Shown: positions 1-6,159, counted from the stretch's first letter. The stretch is DNA of 7,679 bases from JAHECQ01 sp047638695 (GCA_047638695.1 JBLINY010000170.1:1-7679), one strand, 5' to 3'. A program made the numbers and translations. The notes: generated by a model not told the origin, from the sequence alone.

Positions 1-1636
1 TCTCTGGCCGAGAGCTTTGCGGACTGGTCACTGCGGCCCACGCACCCATCGCAGCGGGGAGCGAAAATCCGATCGACCCGAGATAGCCAGACATCAAGAC
101 GTCCTGCGCGACCACTTCGAAGTAGCGGCCAAAGCTGTACGTGTTGTTACCAACATCGACGCAGACCACGGCATCGTCGGGAACAGCGTCGGACAATGCG
201 GCGAAGAGGGCCGCCGCGCTCAGCCCGTTGCCCTGGTTGTCAGCGGCTCGACTCTGCTTTTCGGCCCGCCAAATAGCCCACCGAGCAGCCACCTCATCGC
301 GGTGGTCGAAGCACTGATGGCCGTCGGCCAGCCCTTCGGCGAGAGCAGCAGCGGTGACAGCGACGTTTCCGAGCACAGGGACGGTGACCGGATGGAAACG
401 GCCCAGAGCCATTGGATCATCGTCGACCTGGATGATGGGCTTGTACTCGGCAATTCCGGTGTGATTTGCGAAGCTGGCGCCGAATGCCACGATCAGATCG
501 CTCTCGTTCATGAACCAACTGGCGATGGGCGTGCCGCTTCGACCCAAGACACCACAACCGAGGGGGTGGTGATCAGAAATCTGACCCTTGCCTTTGAACG
601 TGGTGACAACCGGGACACCAAGATCCTCGGCCAAGGCAATAACCCCAGCCATTTCGTGACGGGCCCCGGCACCAACAACGAACAAGGGACGTTCCGTGGT
701 GCGCAACAAGGCAACGGCGTCCGCCAACGCGTCGGCTGGCGGAGCGATAGCTCGGCTTCCAGTTCGCCCGGTTGGCGAGCCGGCGCCGGCCTCCGACGGC
801 TTCTCCTGCACGTCATCGGGCAGCACGAGGTGGCTGACATCGCGTTCTACCAAAGCTGTTTTGCAGGCCAGGGTCATCAGTTCGGCTGGGTTGGCCGTAC
901 TGTGCACGCTCTCGCTGAACCTGGCGACGTCGGCGAAAGCGGCTTCGAGGTCAAGATCCTGGAAAGCGCCTCGGCCCTTGTTTTTCGTCGGTACCTGGCC
1001 GCTCAGCGCCAACACCGGCGCCCGATCGACCTTGGCATCGTAGAGACCGGTGAGCAGATTCGTTGACCCGGGACCGGCGATGCCAAAACAACCAGCCAAA
1101 CGGCCGGTCAGCTTTCCGTGGGCGGTAGCGGCAAAGGCCGCCGCTCCCTCATGACGGATACCGAAGAACCTCAGGTCACCGCGTTCCTCGGCCCGCCGCA
1201 TGGCATCAGCGAACCCGAGATTCGAGTGGCCGACCATCCCGAACACGGCGTCAACGCCCCAATTCACCATGGTCTCGACCAGCACATCAGACGTTGTACG
1301 GGGCTGAGGTTCGTCGTCTGGCACCTCGACGTACAGACCGTCGTCGCGAACCTCGGTAGCAAAGCATGGTGGGGCATCACCGTGTGCACCTGGAGAGTGG
1401 CCATCAATTGGGTCGTAGTCGTAGCCGTGCCAGGGGCATCTCAGCCATGGCCGGCCTTCAGCCCCGGGCTCGATCGATCCCTCGCCGAGTGGGCCACCCT
1501 GATGAGGGCAACGATTATCGAGCGCTCCGAAGGAACCCTCGTGATGAGAGATTGCCAAACTGCGCTTGCCTATCGTCACCGTGGTGACCCGGCCCTCAGG
1601 AAGGTCGTTCTGGTCGAGAACTCGATGCCATGCCAT
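1..1636 (-). CDS. Rieske [2Fe-2S] - thiamine diphosphate enzyme fusion, PoxB/acetolactate-synthase-like (partial, 3' end off the left edge)
   Basis: Hand translation gives 545 codons with no stop before the window edge. Residues 1-105 form a Rieske ferredoxin-type domain with C43-P-H45 and C67-PW-H70. Residues about 113-280 are the pyrimidine domain of a thiamine-diphosphate enzyme: RHEG at 161-164 carries the cofactor-activating glutamate E163, followed by AGPGSTN at 187-193. The central domain spans about 300-435 (RPLFVVGAGA). The diphosphate-binding domain begins near 470, with LGSIGFSLPAAMGA at 519-532. The expected GDG...N metal/diphosphate motif would come within about 10-20 residues beyond the edge, so roughly 100 residues are missing. 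The order and motifs most resemble pyruvate oxidase (PoxB)-type enzymes, where a 2-oxo acid is decarboxylated and electrons pass to an acceptor. The substrate is unknown, and FAD binding cannot be judged. ATG1636 overlaps the upstream stop by one base (TGATG). The Rieske fusion suggests a one-electron acceptor path, by inference. Confidence 0.9.
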   Translation of the reverse strand, partial: MAWHRVLDQNDLPEGRVTTVTIGKRSLAISHHEGSFGALDNRCPHQGGPLGEGSIEPGAEGRPWLRCPWHGYDYDPIDGHSPGAHGDAPPCFATEVRDDGLYVEVPDDEPQPRTTSDVLVETMVNWGVDAVFGMVGHSNLGFADAMRRAEERGDLRFFGIRHEGAAAFAATAHGKLTGRLAGCFGIAGPGSTNLLTGLYDAKVDRAPVLALSGQVPTKNKGRGAFQDLDLEAAFADVARFSESVHSTANPAELMTLACKTALVERDVSHLVLPDDVQEKPSEAGAGSPTGRTGSRAIAPPADALADAVALLRTTERPLFVVGAGARHEMAGVIALAEDLGVPVVTTFKGKGQISDHHPLGCGVLGRSGTPIASWFMNESDLIVAFGASFANHTGIAEYKPIIQVDDDPMALGRFHPVTVPVLGNVAVTAAALAEGLADGHQCFDHRDEVAARWAIWRAEKQSRAADNQGNGLSAAALFAALSDAVPDDAVVCVDVGNNTYSFGRYFEVVAQDVLMSGYLGSIGFSLPAAMGAWAAVTSPQSSRPE

Positions 1637-3261
1637 CAGAGGGTGATTCCTCCGTAAGAGATACCGGTGAGATGGGCCATCTCACGGTCGAACGTTGTTA
1701 GGTCGTCGGTGCAGAACTGGTTGAGGTGATCATGACCACAGGCCCGAGCCAGCACGGCCATCAGATCGACACTCGCGCTGAAGAAGTTCTCGAGCTGGTT
1801 CGCGGCCTCGGTCACCGCCAGGCGGGCGCGCAGATCCTTCTTTTGGGTCGCGATGCCAACAGGGCAGTTGTCGCTGTGACACGCCCGCATTCCCAGACAA
1901 CCAATGGCTTGCATCGCCGAGTTCGACACCGCTACTGCATCTGCTCCCAAAGCGAGCGCCTTGGCAAAATCCCACGGCGTGCGAAGCCCGCCGGTGATCA
2001 CCAGCGTGATATCGCCGCGACCGCGAGCATCCAAATGACGACGGGCTCGAGCCAGGGCCGGAATTGTCGGCACCGAAATATTGTCACGAAACAACACGGG
2101 TGCTGCGCCAGTACCACCGCCACGGCCATCGAGAATGATGTAGTCAACGCCGATTCGCAGCGCCGCGTCGATGTCATCCTCTATGTGCTGAGCCGACAGC
2201 TTGACCCCTATGGGGACCCCGCCACTTTCCTGGCGAACCTCTTCGGCTGCCTTGGCGAAGTCGTCCTCGCCATGGAAGTCGGGAAAGGTTGGCGGCGAGA
2301 CGGCGCTTTGACCTTCGGGCAAGCCACGAACCTCAGCGATCCGGCCGGTGACCTTGGCCCCCGGCAGATGGCCTCCTGTTCCTGTCTTCGCTCCCTGGCC
2401 GAGTTTGAAATGAAAGGCCTGGACATCTCGCACTTTGTCGAGCGACCAACCAAATCGACCGGACGCCAGCTCGTAGAAATAGCGGCTGTTGGCTGCCTTC
2501 TCTTCGGGCAACATGCCACCCTCGCCACTACAGATACCAGTGCCGGCCTGCTCGGCGCCCGTGGCCAATGCCACCTTTGCCTCTTCCGACAGCGCACCAA
2601 AGCTCATGTCGGAGACAAACAGTGGAATCTGAAGAGTGAGGGGTTTCACCGCGTTCGGTCCGACAACGACCGACCGGCCAATCTCGATGTCATCGAGCTT
2701 CGGACGTCGGGCCAGTTGGGCCGTCACGAACTGGATGGAATCCCACATTGGCAGCTCGTCGCGCGGGACCCCCATAGCCACGCTTGGACCATGCGAGCCG
2801 TAACGATCGAGGCCGTGCTTGGCCAGATTCTGGATCAACCCGACATGAGGCTCGTCGGCCGTACCGTGCACATCGATGTACGCGCCCTGGTAGGCCTCGC
2901 GGTCGAATGGCTGAGGGTTCTGGTCTTCCCACAGCAGCAACTCATCGAGGTCGATGTAGACACCGTCGTCCTCGACCCACGACTCGAACCGGTGAAGTCG
3001 CTCGTCGTTGTTGTAGGACGAGACACCCGAGTCCATCCGGTAGTCCCAGCCGTGGACGCCGCAGATCAGATCATCCCCTGCGACGTGGCCGTCAGCGAGC
3101 ATGACGCCGCGGTGCAGACAGCGGCCATACAACACTGAATGACGGCTTGGCTCTTCGTCACATGACCAGCGGACAATGACCAGGTCGACGTTCGAAACCA
3201 CGACCCCTAACGGTTCTCGGTCGGCCAACTGCGACCAATCAGCGATTTTTTGCGGTTGCAT
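1636..3261 (-). CDS. Rieske [2Fe-2S] - FMN-binding glutamate synthase-like flavoprotein
   Basis: This is a 541-residue cytoplasmic protein. Residues 1-105 are a Rieske domain (C48-L-H50 and C67-GV-H70). Residues about 170-540 are the central/FMN part of the glutamate synthase large subunit: SDMSFGALSEEA at 218-229, KLGQGAKTGTGGHLPG at 286-301, SPPTFPDF at 322-329, VKLS at 353-356, GRGGGTGAAP at 379-388 and GGLRTPWDFAKALALGAD at 424-441. The [3Fe-4S] signature C455-x5-C461-x4-C466 is intact and runs into NCPVGIATQ. There is no N-terminal glutaminase domain, so the protein cannot take ammonia from glutamine by itself. FMN, [3Fe-4S] and Rieske centres in one chain predict an internal electron wire. 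Stand-alone proteins of this family include N-methylglutamate synthase subunits, but the substrate here is not predictable. ATG3261 is the only ATG between the upstream in-frame stop and the Rieske domain; its Shine-Dalgarno is weak. The gene shares its last base with the next gene. Confidence 0.92.
   Translation of the reverse strand: MQPQKIADWSQLADREPLGVVVSNVDLVIVRWSCDEEPSRHSVLYGRCLHRGVMLADGHVAGDDLICGVHGWDYRMDSGVSSYNNDERLHRFESWVEDDGVYIDLDELLLWEDQNPQPFDREAYQGAYIDVHGTADEPHVGLIQNLAKHGLDRYGSHGPSVAMGVPRDELPMWDSIQFVTAQLARRPKLDDIEIGRSVVVGPNAVKPLTLQIPLFVSDMSFGALSEEAKVALATGAEQAGTGICSGEGGMLPEEKAANSRYFYELASGRFGWSLDKVRDVQAFHFKLGQGAKTGTGGHLPGAKVTGRIAEVRGLPEGQSAVSPPTFPDFHGEDDFAKAAEEVRQESGGVPIGVKLSAQHIEDDIDAALRIGVDYIILDGRGGGTGAAPVLFRDNISVPTIPALARARRHLDARGRGDITLVITGGLRTPWDFAKALALGADAVAVSNSAMQAIGCLGMRACHSDNCPVGIATQKKDLRARLAVTEAANQLENFFSASVDLMAVLARACGHDHLNQFCTDDLTTFDREMAHLTGISYGGITL
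1648..1653 (-). promoter_or_regulatory. Shine-Dalgarno for the Rieske-thiamine-diphosphate gene
   Basis: GGAGGA on the minus strand lies inside the last codons of the Rieske-glutamate-synthase-like gene, 11 bases before ATG1636. Together with the one-base stop/start overlap it supports this start and suggests translational coupling of the two genes. Confidence 0.7.
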
Positions 3262-3358
3262 CTCGGTGTAAACCCCGTTGTATCGCCCAATAATTTCGTG
3301 CCTGGCCTTGCATTCAGTTCGAGCTCAGATATCCGCTGCTCGCAGCCATCGACCGAAC

Positions 3359-4189
3359 CTAACCGAACAGATCTCGCGGGAAGTTTTCCGAGGCCGAGAG
3401 CTTCCACTCTGGGGTCCGCTTTTCGAGGAATGAGGCTACGCCCTCCACCGAATCGGCCTGCTCGGCCACCCAGGCAAACAGTGGTTCCTCGCGCGCTCGC
3501 ATTTGCTCGAGGCCCATGCTCTCCCACAACAGTCGTTTGCTGATCGCCATCGAGACCGGTGCGCTTAGGGTTGCCATCTCTCGAGCCCTCGTCATCGCCA
3601 GCTCGACGACCTGGTCAGTCGTCGTCGATGCGGAAACCAGACCAAGATCGGCCGCCTCCACACCGGTGACCGGCCGTCCGCTCAGCAACAAGTCGGACGC
3701 GTTCGAGAACCCGACGACTCTTGGCAGAACGGCATGGGAGCCCAGCTCGGACAACATCCCTCGGCGGGTGAACACAAAAGCGATCTTGGCGTCGTCGGCA
3801 GCAAAGCGAAGGTCGCAAGCCAGTGAGTAGGTGGCTCCGACCCCAACGGCGTGACCATTGATGGCTGCGATCACCGGCTTCGGGACATCCCATGGCAGCA
3901 CCTTGGGCGTCCGAGCGTCCATATCATCGGCAGCGCCCCGGTCGTTGGCACCGCTGAACGTCTCTCCTCCACCGCTCAGGTCGGCTCCGGCACAGAAGGC
4001 TCGCCCTGCCCCAGTGATGACGACGGCACCGACCTCGTCGGCCTCGGCCGACCACAACAATGCTGCATCGAGATCAGTGCATAACTGACCGTTCCAAGCA
4101 TTCAGACTTTCGGGCCGGTTCAGCGTGATCAAGGCAACCCGATCAACGACGTCCAACATCACAGCGGTGAGAGTGGGCTGGTCTGACAT
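3359..4189 (-). CDS. Enoyl-CoA hydratase/isomerase (crotonase) family protein
   Basis: This is a 276-residue crotonase-fold protein, expected to be a cytoplasmic trimer or hexamer acting on acyl-CoA thioesters. Early landmarks are ALITLNRPESLNAWN at 19-33, FCAGADL at 65-71 (first oxyanion-hole segment) and INGHAVGVGAT at 110-120 (second). DLRFAADDAKIAF at 127-138 and LPRVVG at 155-160 follow. The hydratase glutamates (rat mitochondrial E144 and E164) appear replaced, by a residue near T120 and by a non-acidic residue before RRG. E148 (SELG) sits where isomerase-like and other crotonases carry their acid. The protein may therefore be an isomerase, hydrolase or other crotonase rather than a classical hydratase. 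The open frame extends upstream to 4342, but that part is antisense to the carbonic anhydrase gene and is unlike the family, so MSDQ at 4189 was chosen. No Shine-Dalgarno is seen. It lies 97 bases ahead of the Rieske-glutamate-synthase-like gene and may be cotranscribed with it. Confidence 0.92.
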   Translation of the reverse strand: MSDQPTLTAVMLDVVDRVALITLNRPESLNAWNGQLCTDLDAALLWSAEADEVGAVVITGAGRAFCAGADLSGGGETFSGANDRGAADDMDARTPKVLPWDVPKPVIAAINGHAVGVGATYSLACDLRFAADDAKIAFVFTRRGMLSELGSHAVLPRVVGFSNASDLLLSGRPVTGVEAADLGLVSASTTTDQVVELAMTRAREMATLSAPVSMAISKRLLWESMGLEQMRAREEPLFAWVAEQADSVEGVASFLEKRTPEWKLSASENFPRDLFG

Positions 4190-4196
4190 GGGAGGC

Positions 4197-4202
4197 AACG
4201 TA
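4197..4202 (-). promoter_or_regulatory. Candidate -10 element for the crotonase gene (leaderless)
   Basis: TACGTT on the minus strand fits TAnnnT at -13 to -8 from ATG4189. No Shine-Dalgarno precedes the ATG. This layout is typical of actinobacterial leaderless transcripts starting at the A of ATG. No convincing -35 is seen. It is inferred from position and consensus only. Confidence 0.4.
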
Positions 4203-4203
4203 C

Positions 4204-4209
4204 TACCGT
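4204..4209 (+). promoter_or_regulatory. Candidate -10 element for the carbonic anhydrase gene (leaderless)
   Basis: TACCGT fits TAnnnT at -13 to -8 from ATG4217, and no Shine-Dalgarno lies at a useful distance. A -35-like CTGACA lies at 4183-4188, inside the start of the opposite crotonase gene, with a short 15-base spacer. The hexamer is only one base away from the opposite-strand candidate at 4197-4202. Confidence 0.4.
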
Positions 4210-4216
4210 CGGATCG

Positions 4217-4813
4217 ATGGAGCTCCAGCAGATCGACCCCAGCGCGTTCATCCACCCGTCGGCTCAGATCTACGGCAAGGTCAGCATCGGAACCAACAGC
4301 TCTGTGTGGCCAAACGCTGTCATGCGAGCCGAAAACGACCACATCTCGATCGGGTCATCCACCAACATCCAAGACTTCGTGATGCTGCACGTCGGGTATG
4401 CGGATCCGGTCGTGGTCGGCGACTTCTGCTCCATCACCCACCGTGCCACGCTGCATGGCTGCACGGTTGGCGACAACTGTCTCATCGGCATCGGGGCCAT
4501 CATCATGGACGGCGCCAAAATTGGCTCTGGGTCCATTGTTGCCGGTGGCACATTCATCCCCGAAGGCAAAGAGTTCCCGCCAAATTCAATCATCATTGGG
4601 GCGCCCGGAAAGCTGGTGGCCGAGCGGGACAACACCGCCGCCAACCGGATGAACGCTTGGGCCTACCGCAAGAATGGTGAGGCCTACCAACAAGGCGATC
4701 ACCGCCTCTGGTCAACGACGGAGTTCACCACGTTCTTCGAAGAGCAGAAAGCCACCGAAGAGCAGACAGCCACCGAAGAGCAGTCAGCCACCGAAGCGGC
4801 CAACTTTCAGTAG
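4217..4813 (+). CDS. Gamma-class carbonic anhydrase-like left-handed beta-helix protein
   Basis: This 198-residue protein is likely a cytoplasmic homotrimer. Hexapeptide repeats run from about residue 11 to 130 (FIHPSAQIYGKVSIG, SSVWPNAVMRAEND, IGSSTNIQD, IGIGAIIMDGAKIGSGSIVAGG, IIGAPGKLV). The metal-ligand pattern of gamma carbonic anhydrases is present: H58 (MLHVG), H75 (ITHRA) and H80 (LHGC). The structural or catalytic partners R37, D41 and Q52 are also kept. The core is therefore compatible with zinc or iron binding and reversible CO2 hydration, although many bacterial homologues of this type (YrdA/CaiE-like) have no proven activity. An unrelated Glu/Gln/Thr-rich tail (about 175-198) carries an 18-base tandem repeat. 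ATG4217 is the only in-frame start before the beta-helix. This is the only plus-strand gene, divergent from the crotonase gene and convergent with the VOC gene (stop codons 9 bases apart). Confidence 0.93.
   Translation: MELQQIDPSAFIHPSAQIYGKVSIGTNSSVWPNAVMRAENDHISIGSSTNIQDFVMLHVGYADPVVVGDFCSITHRATLHGCTVGDNCLIGIGAIIMDGAKIGSGSIVAGGTFIPEGKEFPPNSIIIGAPGKLVAERDNTAANRMNAWAYRKNGEAYQQGDHRLWSTTEFTTFFEEQKATEEQTATEEQSATEAANFQ
4739..4798 (+). repeat. 18-base in-frame tandem repeat, about three copies
   Basis: The unit is GCCACCGAAGAGCAGaCA, encoding A-T-E-E-Q-(T/S). Two full units lie at 4751-4768 and 4769-4786 and differ at one base. A partial unit precedes them (GAAGAGCAGAAA, 4739-4750) and another follows (GCCACCGAAG, 4787-4796). 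The repeat encodes the acidic C-terminal tail of the carbonic anhydrase-like protein. The near-identical units point to recent slippage. Confidence 0.9.
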
Positions 4814-4822
4814 AACAGCTCT

Positions 4823-5278
4823 TCAACCAAACCGCTCGTAGCCGTCGGCCGGCTGGGAGAGACCGAAGGGCGTGCCCTGGTCGTCGGTACACACGGCATG
4901 GCGACCTTCGTCACCAACGCCAGCAAGTTCGGCTCCGCCGCCAAGAGCCACAACCTTTTGCATCGACTCGTCGAGATCGGCCACCCGGAAGAACAACTCG
5001 GGATGACGACCGCTGCTGCCGCCACCCAAGCCACAGTCTGGCAACTTGTTCTCGACATGCATCCCACCAGCCGGCCCAGGTTCGGCGAATTGCCACCCGA
5101 GCACCTCGCCGAAGAAGTGTTTGCCTCGAACGGCATCAGCGGCTGGCATTGACAGGTAGAACAGCTCGCCCTGTTCAGTCGAGCGGCGAGGTGGCTGCCG
5201 GTAGTCCTCACGACCGACAGACAGATTAAAGGCAACCGGTGCGTCGGGTGACTGCAGGTTGTCGAATACATCGGTCAT
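4823..5278 (-). CDS. VOC (glyoxalase/bleomycin-resistance fold) family protein
   Basis: This 151-residue protein carries a single VOC module. FYLSMPAADAVRGKHFFGEVLGW at 40-62 is the typical first beta strand and helix, split here as FYLSMPAADA and HFFGEVLGW. PELFFRVADLDESMQKVVALGG at 93-114 begins the second half (PELFFRVADLDE and VVALGG). DDQGTPFGLSQP at 132-143 is the closing strand, a signature of this fold. Two such modules, within or between chains, normally form one metal site. The metal ligands cannot be assigned here with confidence, so no reaction is proposed. ATG5278 was chosen because a strong GGAGG lies 6 bases upstream and ATGA overlaps the stop of the sigma-factor remnant by four bases. 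The frame is also open upstream to 5575 (see findings), so a longer chimeric product is possible. The ancestral role was probably linked to the neighbouring sigma factor. Confidence 0.85.
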   Translation of the reverse strand: MTDVFDNLQSPDAPVAFNLSVGREDYRQPPRRSTEQGELFYLSMPAADAVRGKHFFGEVLGWQFAEPGPAGGMHVENKLPDCGLGGGSSGRHPELFFRVADLDESMQKVVALGGGAELAGVGDEGRHAVCTDDQGTPFGLSQPADGYERFG

Positions 5279-5575
5279 GACTGACCTCCACTGGCGGCGT
5301 CGGGGTCGGTTGCTTCGTAGACCTTTCGAAAGGCGGCTTTGGCTCGCATCAGCAGCGCCTCGGTTGCATGGACGGTTCGATCGAGCGCCGCTGCGGTTTC
5401 GGGAACCGAGAGTCCATCGAGATAGCGAAGCGTGAGGGCGGCCCGATGATGGGGCCCGAGCCCGGCCAATGCGGCACCGCCGCAGCAAGTAGCCGTGCAC
5501 CTGCGGCAAGGCGTCGTCGTACAACGCCAAGAGGTCACGGGCCGGGTCATCGGCCACTTCGGCGCTAGTGGTCAT
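5275..5575 (-). pseudogene. ECF-type sigma-70 factor remnant, internally deleted and frame-shifted
   Basis: The frame starting at ATG5575 (GAGGA 6 bases upstream) begins MTTSAEVADDPARDLLALYD and continues DALPQVHGYLLRRC. This is a normal start of an actinobacterial ECF sigma factor, leading into region 2. Directly after RRC (near 5474) sigma homology jumps to another frame: AALAGLGPHHRAALTLRYLD, then GLSVPETAAALDRTVHATEA and LLMRAKAAFRKVYEATD. This is a well-kept region 4 with its -35-binding helix-turn-helix, ending in TGA at 5275-5277. Almost all of region 2 (core binding, -10 recognition) and the linker, roughly 90-100 codons, are absent, and the halves differ by one frame. The gene cannot make a working sigma factor. 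The TGA overlaps the VOC start (ATGA), so the two were once coupled. Region 4 still reads cleanly, so the damage may be recent, or an assembly error. Confidence 0.85.
5285..5289 (-). promoter_or_regulatory. Shine-Dalgarno for the VOC-family gene
   Basis: GGAGG on the minus strand lies 6 bases before ATG5278 and inside the end of the sigma-factor remnant. It decides the short start for the VOC protein over the in-frame start at 5575. Confidence 0.75.
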
Positions 5576-5580
5576 CGGCG

Positions 5581-5586
5581 ATCCTC
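5581..5586 (-). promoter_or_regulatory. Shine-Dalgarno of the sigma-factor remnant
   Basis: GAGGAT on the minus strand has its GAGGA core 6 bases before ATG5575. The translation start of the broken sigma gene is thus intact, so ribosomes could still load here and read into the damaged gene. Confidence 0.6.
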
Positions 5587-5723
5587 ATACCTGCTCATCG
5601 CCGCGGCGGCACCGATTCCGACGGCCTGTCGGAAGAAAACCAAGAAACGGGCCACCCACTGCACTCGCCGAAGCAAATGCAACGGGGACCCGTTCCTTAC
5701 CTGATGATGGCGGAGCGGAACGC

Positions 5724-6146
5724 TCAGCCCTCGATGCGGGCGGTCGCGTTGCCGGTCATCACCGGCACGTTGTCTTGATTCACGGTCGTAATCGTGAGGT
5801 CGACCAACTGCTGGCCTTCCTCCTCGCGAATGTCGGCGACCTCGGCCGTACCGGTGAGGGTGTCACCCGGCCAAACCTGGTTCACGAAACGAACGCCGTA
5901 TTTGGTGAGCGTGCCGTCACCGACGAAGTTGGTGACCAGCATCCCGGTCATACCCATCGTGAGCATTCCGTGGGCGAATACCGTTGGGTAGCCGGCCACC
6001 TCGGTGACGAACTTCTCATCGGTGTGCACCGGGTTGTAGTCGCCAGACGAACCGGCGTACTGCACGATCTGCGTTCGCCTGAGGTCTTCGACCAACACCT
6101 CGGTGTGGGTGTCGCCGACTTTGATCTCGCTTGCTTTGAGTCCCAT
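5724..6146 (-). CDS. MaoC-like hotdog dehydratase, catalytic (HadB-like) subunit
   Basis: This is a 140-residue single-hotdog protein. YAGSSGDYNPVHTDE at 30-44 holds the hydratase 2 motif, with the catalytic pair D36 and H41 at the same residue numbers as in mycobacterial HadB. AHGMLTMGMTG at 58-68 is the conserved hotdog helix, and the GVRFVNQVWPGDTLTG strand is at 84-99. The family dehydrates (3R)-hydroxyacyl thioesters or hydrates the trans-2-enoyl thioester. The gene starts 11 bases after the stop of the partner gene, in the order hadA then hadB, so a heterodimer is expected, with this chain providing the active site. Whether the thioester is carried on CoA or acyl carrier protein cannot be told, and a mycolic-acid role should not be assumed. 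GAGGAA, 7 bases before ATG6146, overlaps the partner's TGA and supports coupled translation. Confidence 0.92.
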   Translation of the reverse strand: MGLKASEIKVGDTHTEVLVEDLRRTQIVQYAGSSGDYNPVHTDEKFVTEVAGYPTVFAHGMLTMGMTGMLVTNFVGDGTLTKYGVRFVNQVWPGDTLTGTAEVADIREEEGQQLVDLTITTVNQDNVPVMTGNATARIEG

Positions 6147-6153
6147 TGGTCGG

Positions 6154-6159
6154 TTCCTC
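6154..6159 (-). promoter_or_regulatory. Shine-Dalgarno for the HadB-like gene
   Basis: GAGGAA on the minus strand lies 7 bases before ATG6146 and overlaps the TGA stop (6158-6160) of the upstream HadA-like gene. This points to translational coupling of the two dehydratase subunits. Confidence 0.7.

Noticed and set aside
17..1066. Plus-strand open frame of 349 codons, and another at 1118-1657
   Set aside because: Both are antisense to the thiamine-diphosphate gene, whose minus-strand translation shows Rieske and catalytic motifs throughout. They are shadows.
1726..3138. Long plus-strand open frame (470 codons) opposite the Rieske-glutamate-synthase-like gene
   Set aside because: Its translation has no recognisable domain. 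The minus-strand protein has full family motifs; long antisense frames are expected in high-GC DNA.
3262..3358. 97-base gap between the crotonase and Rieske-glutamate-synthase-like genes as a promoter or terminator region
   Set aside because: I found no convincing -35/-10 pair, hairpin or Shine-Dalgarno beyond a weak GAG. Cotranscription and a separate promoter are both possible.
4190..4342. 51-codon upstream extension of the crotonase gene
   Set aside because: It lies wholly across the spacer and the start of the carbonic anhydrase gene on the other strand, and the crotonase family normally starts close to MSDQ.
5478..5550. ATG5550 as a start for the region 4 frame of the sigma remnant
   Set aside because: The first two dozen residues (MTRPVTSWRC...) are the intact sigma N-terminus read in the wrong frame. 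Homology in this frame begins only near AALAGLG.
5681..5694. Short inverted repeat AACGGG-GA-CCCGTT after the HadB-like gene, considered as a terminator
   Set aside because: The stem is only 5-6 pairs with a tiny loop and no T-tract on the minus strand. Such repeats are frequent by chance.
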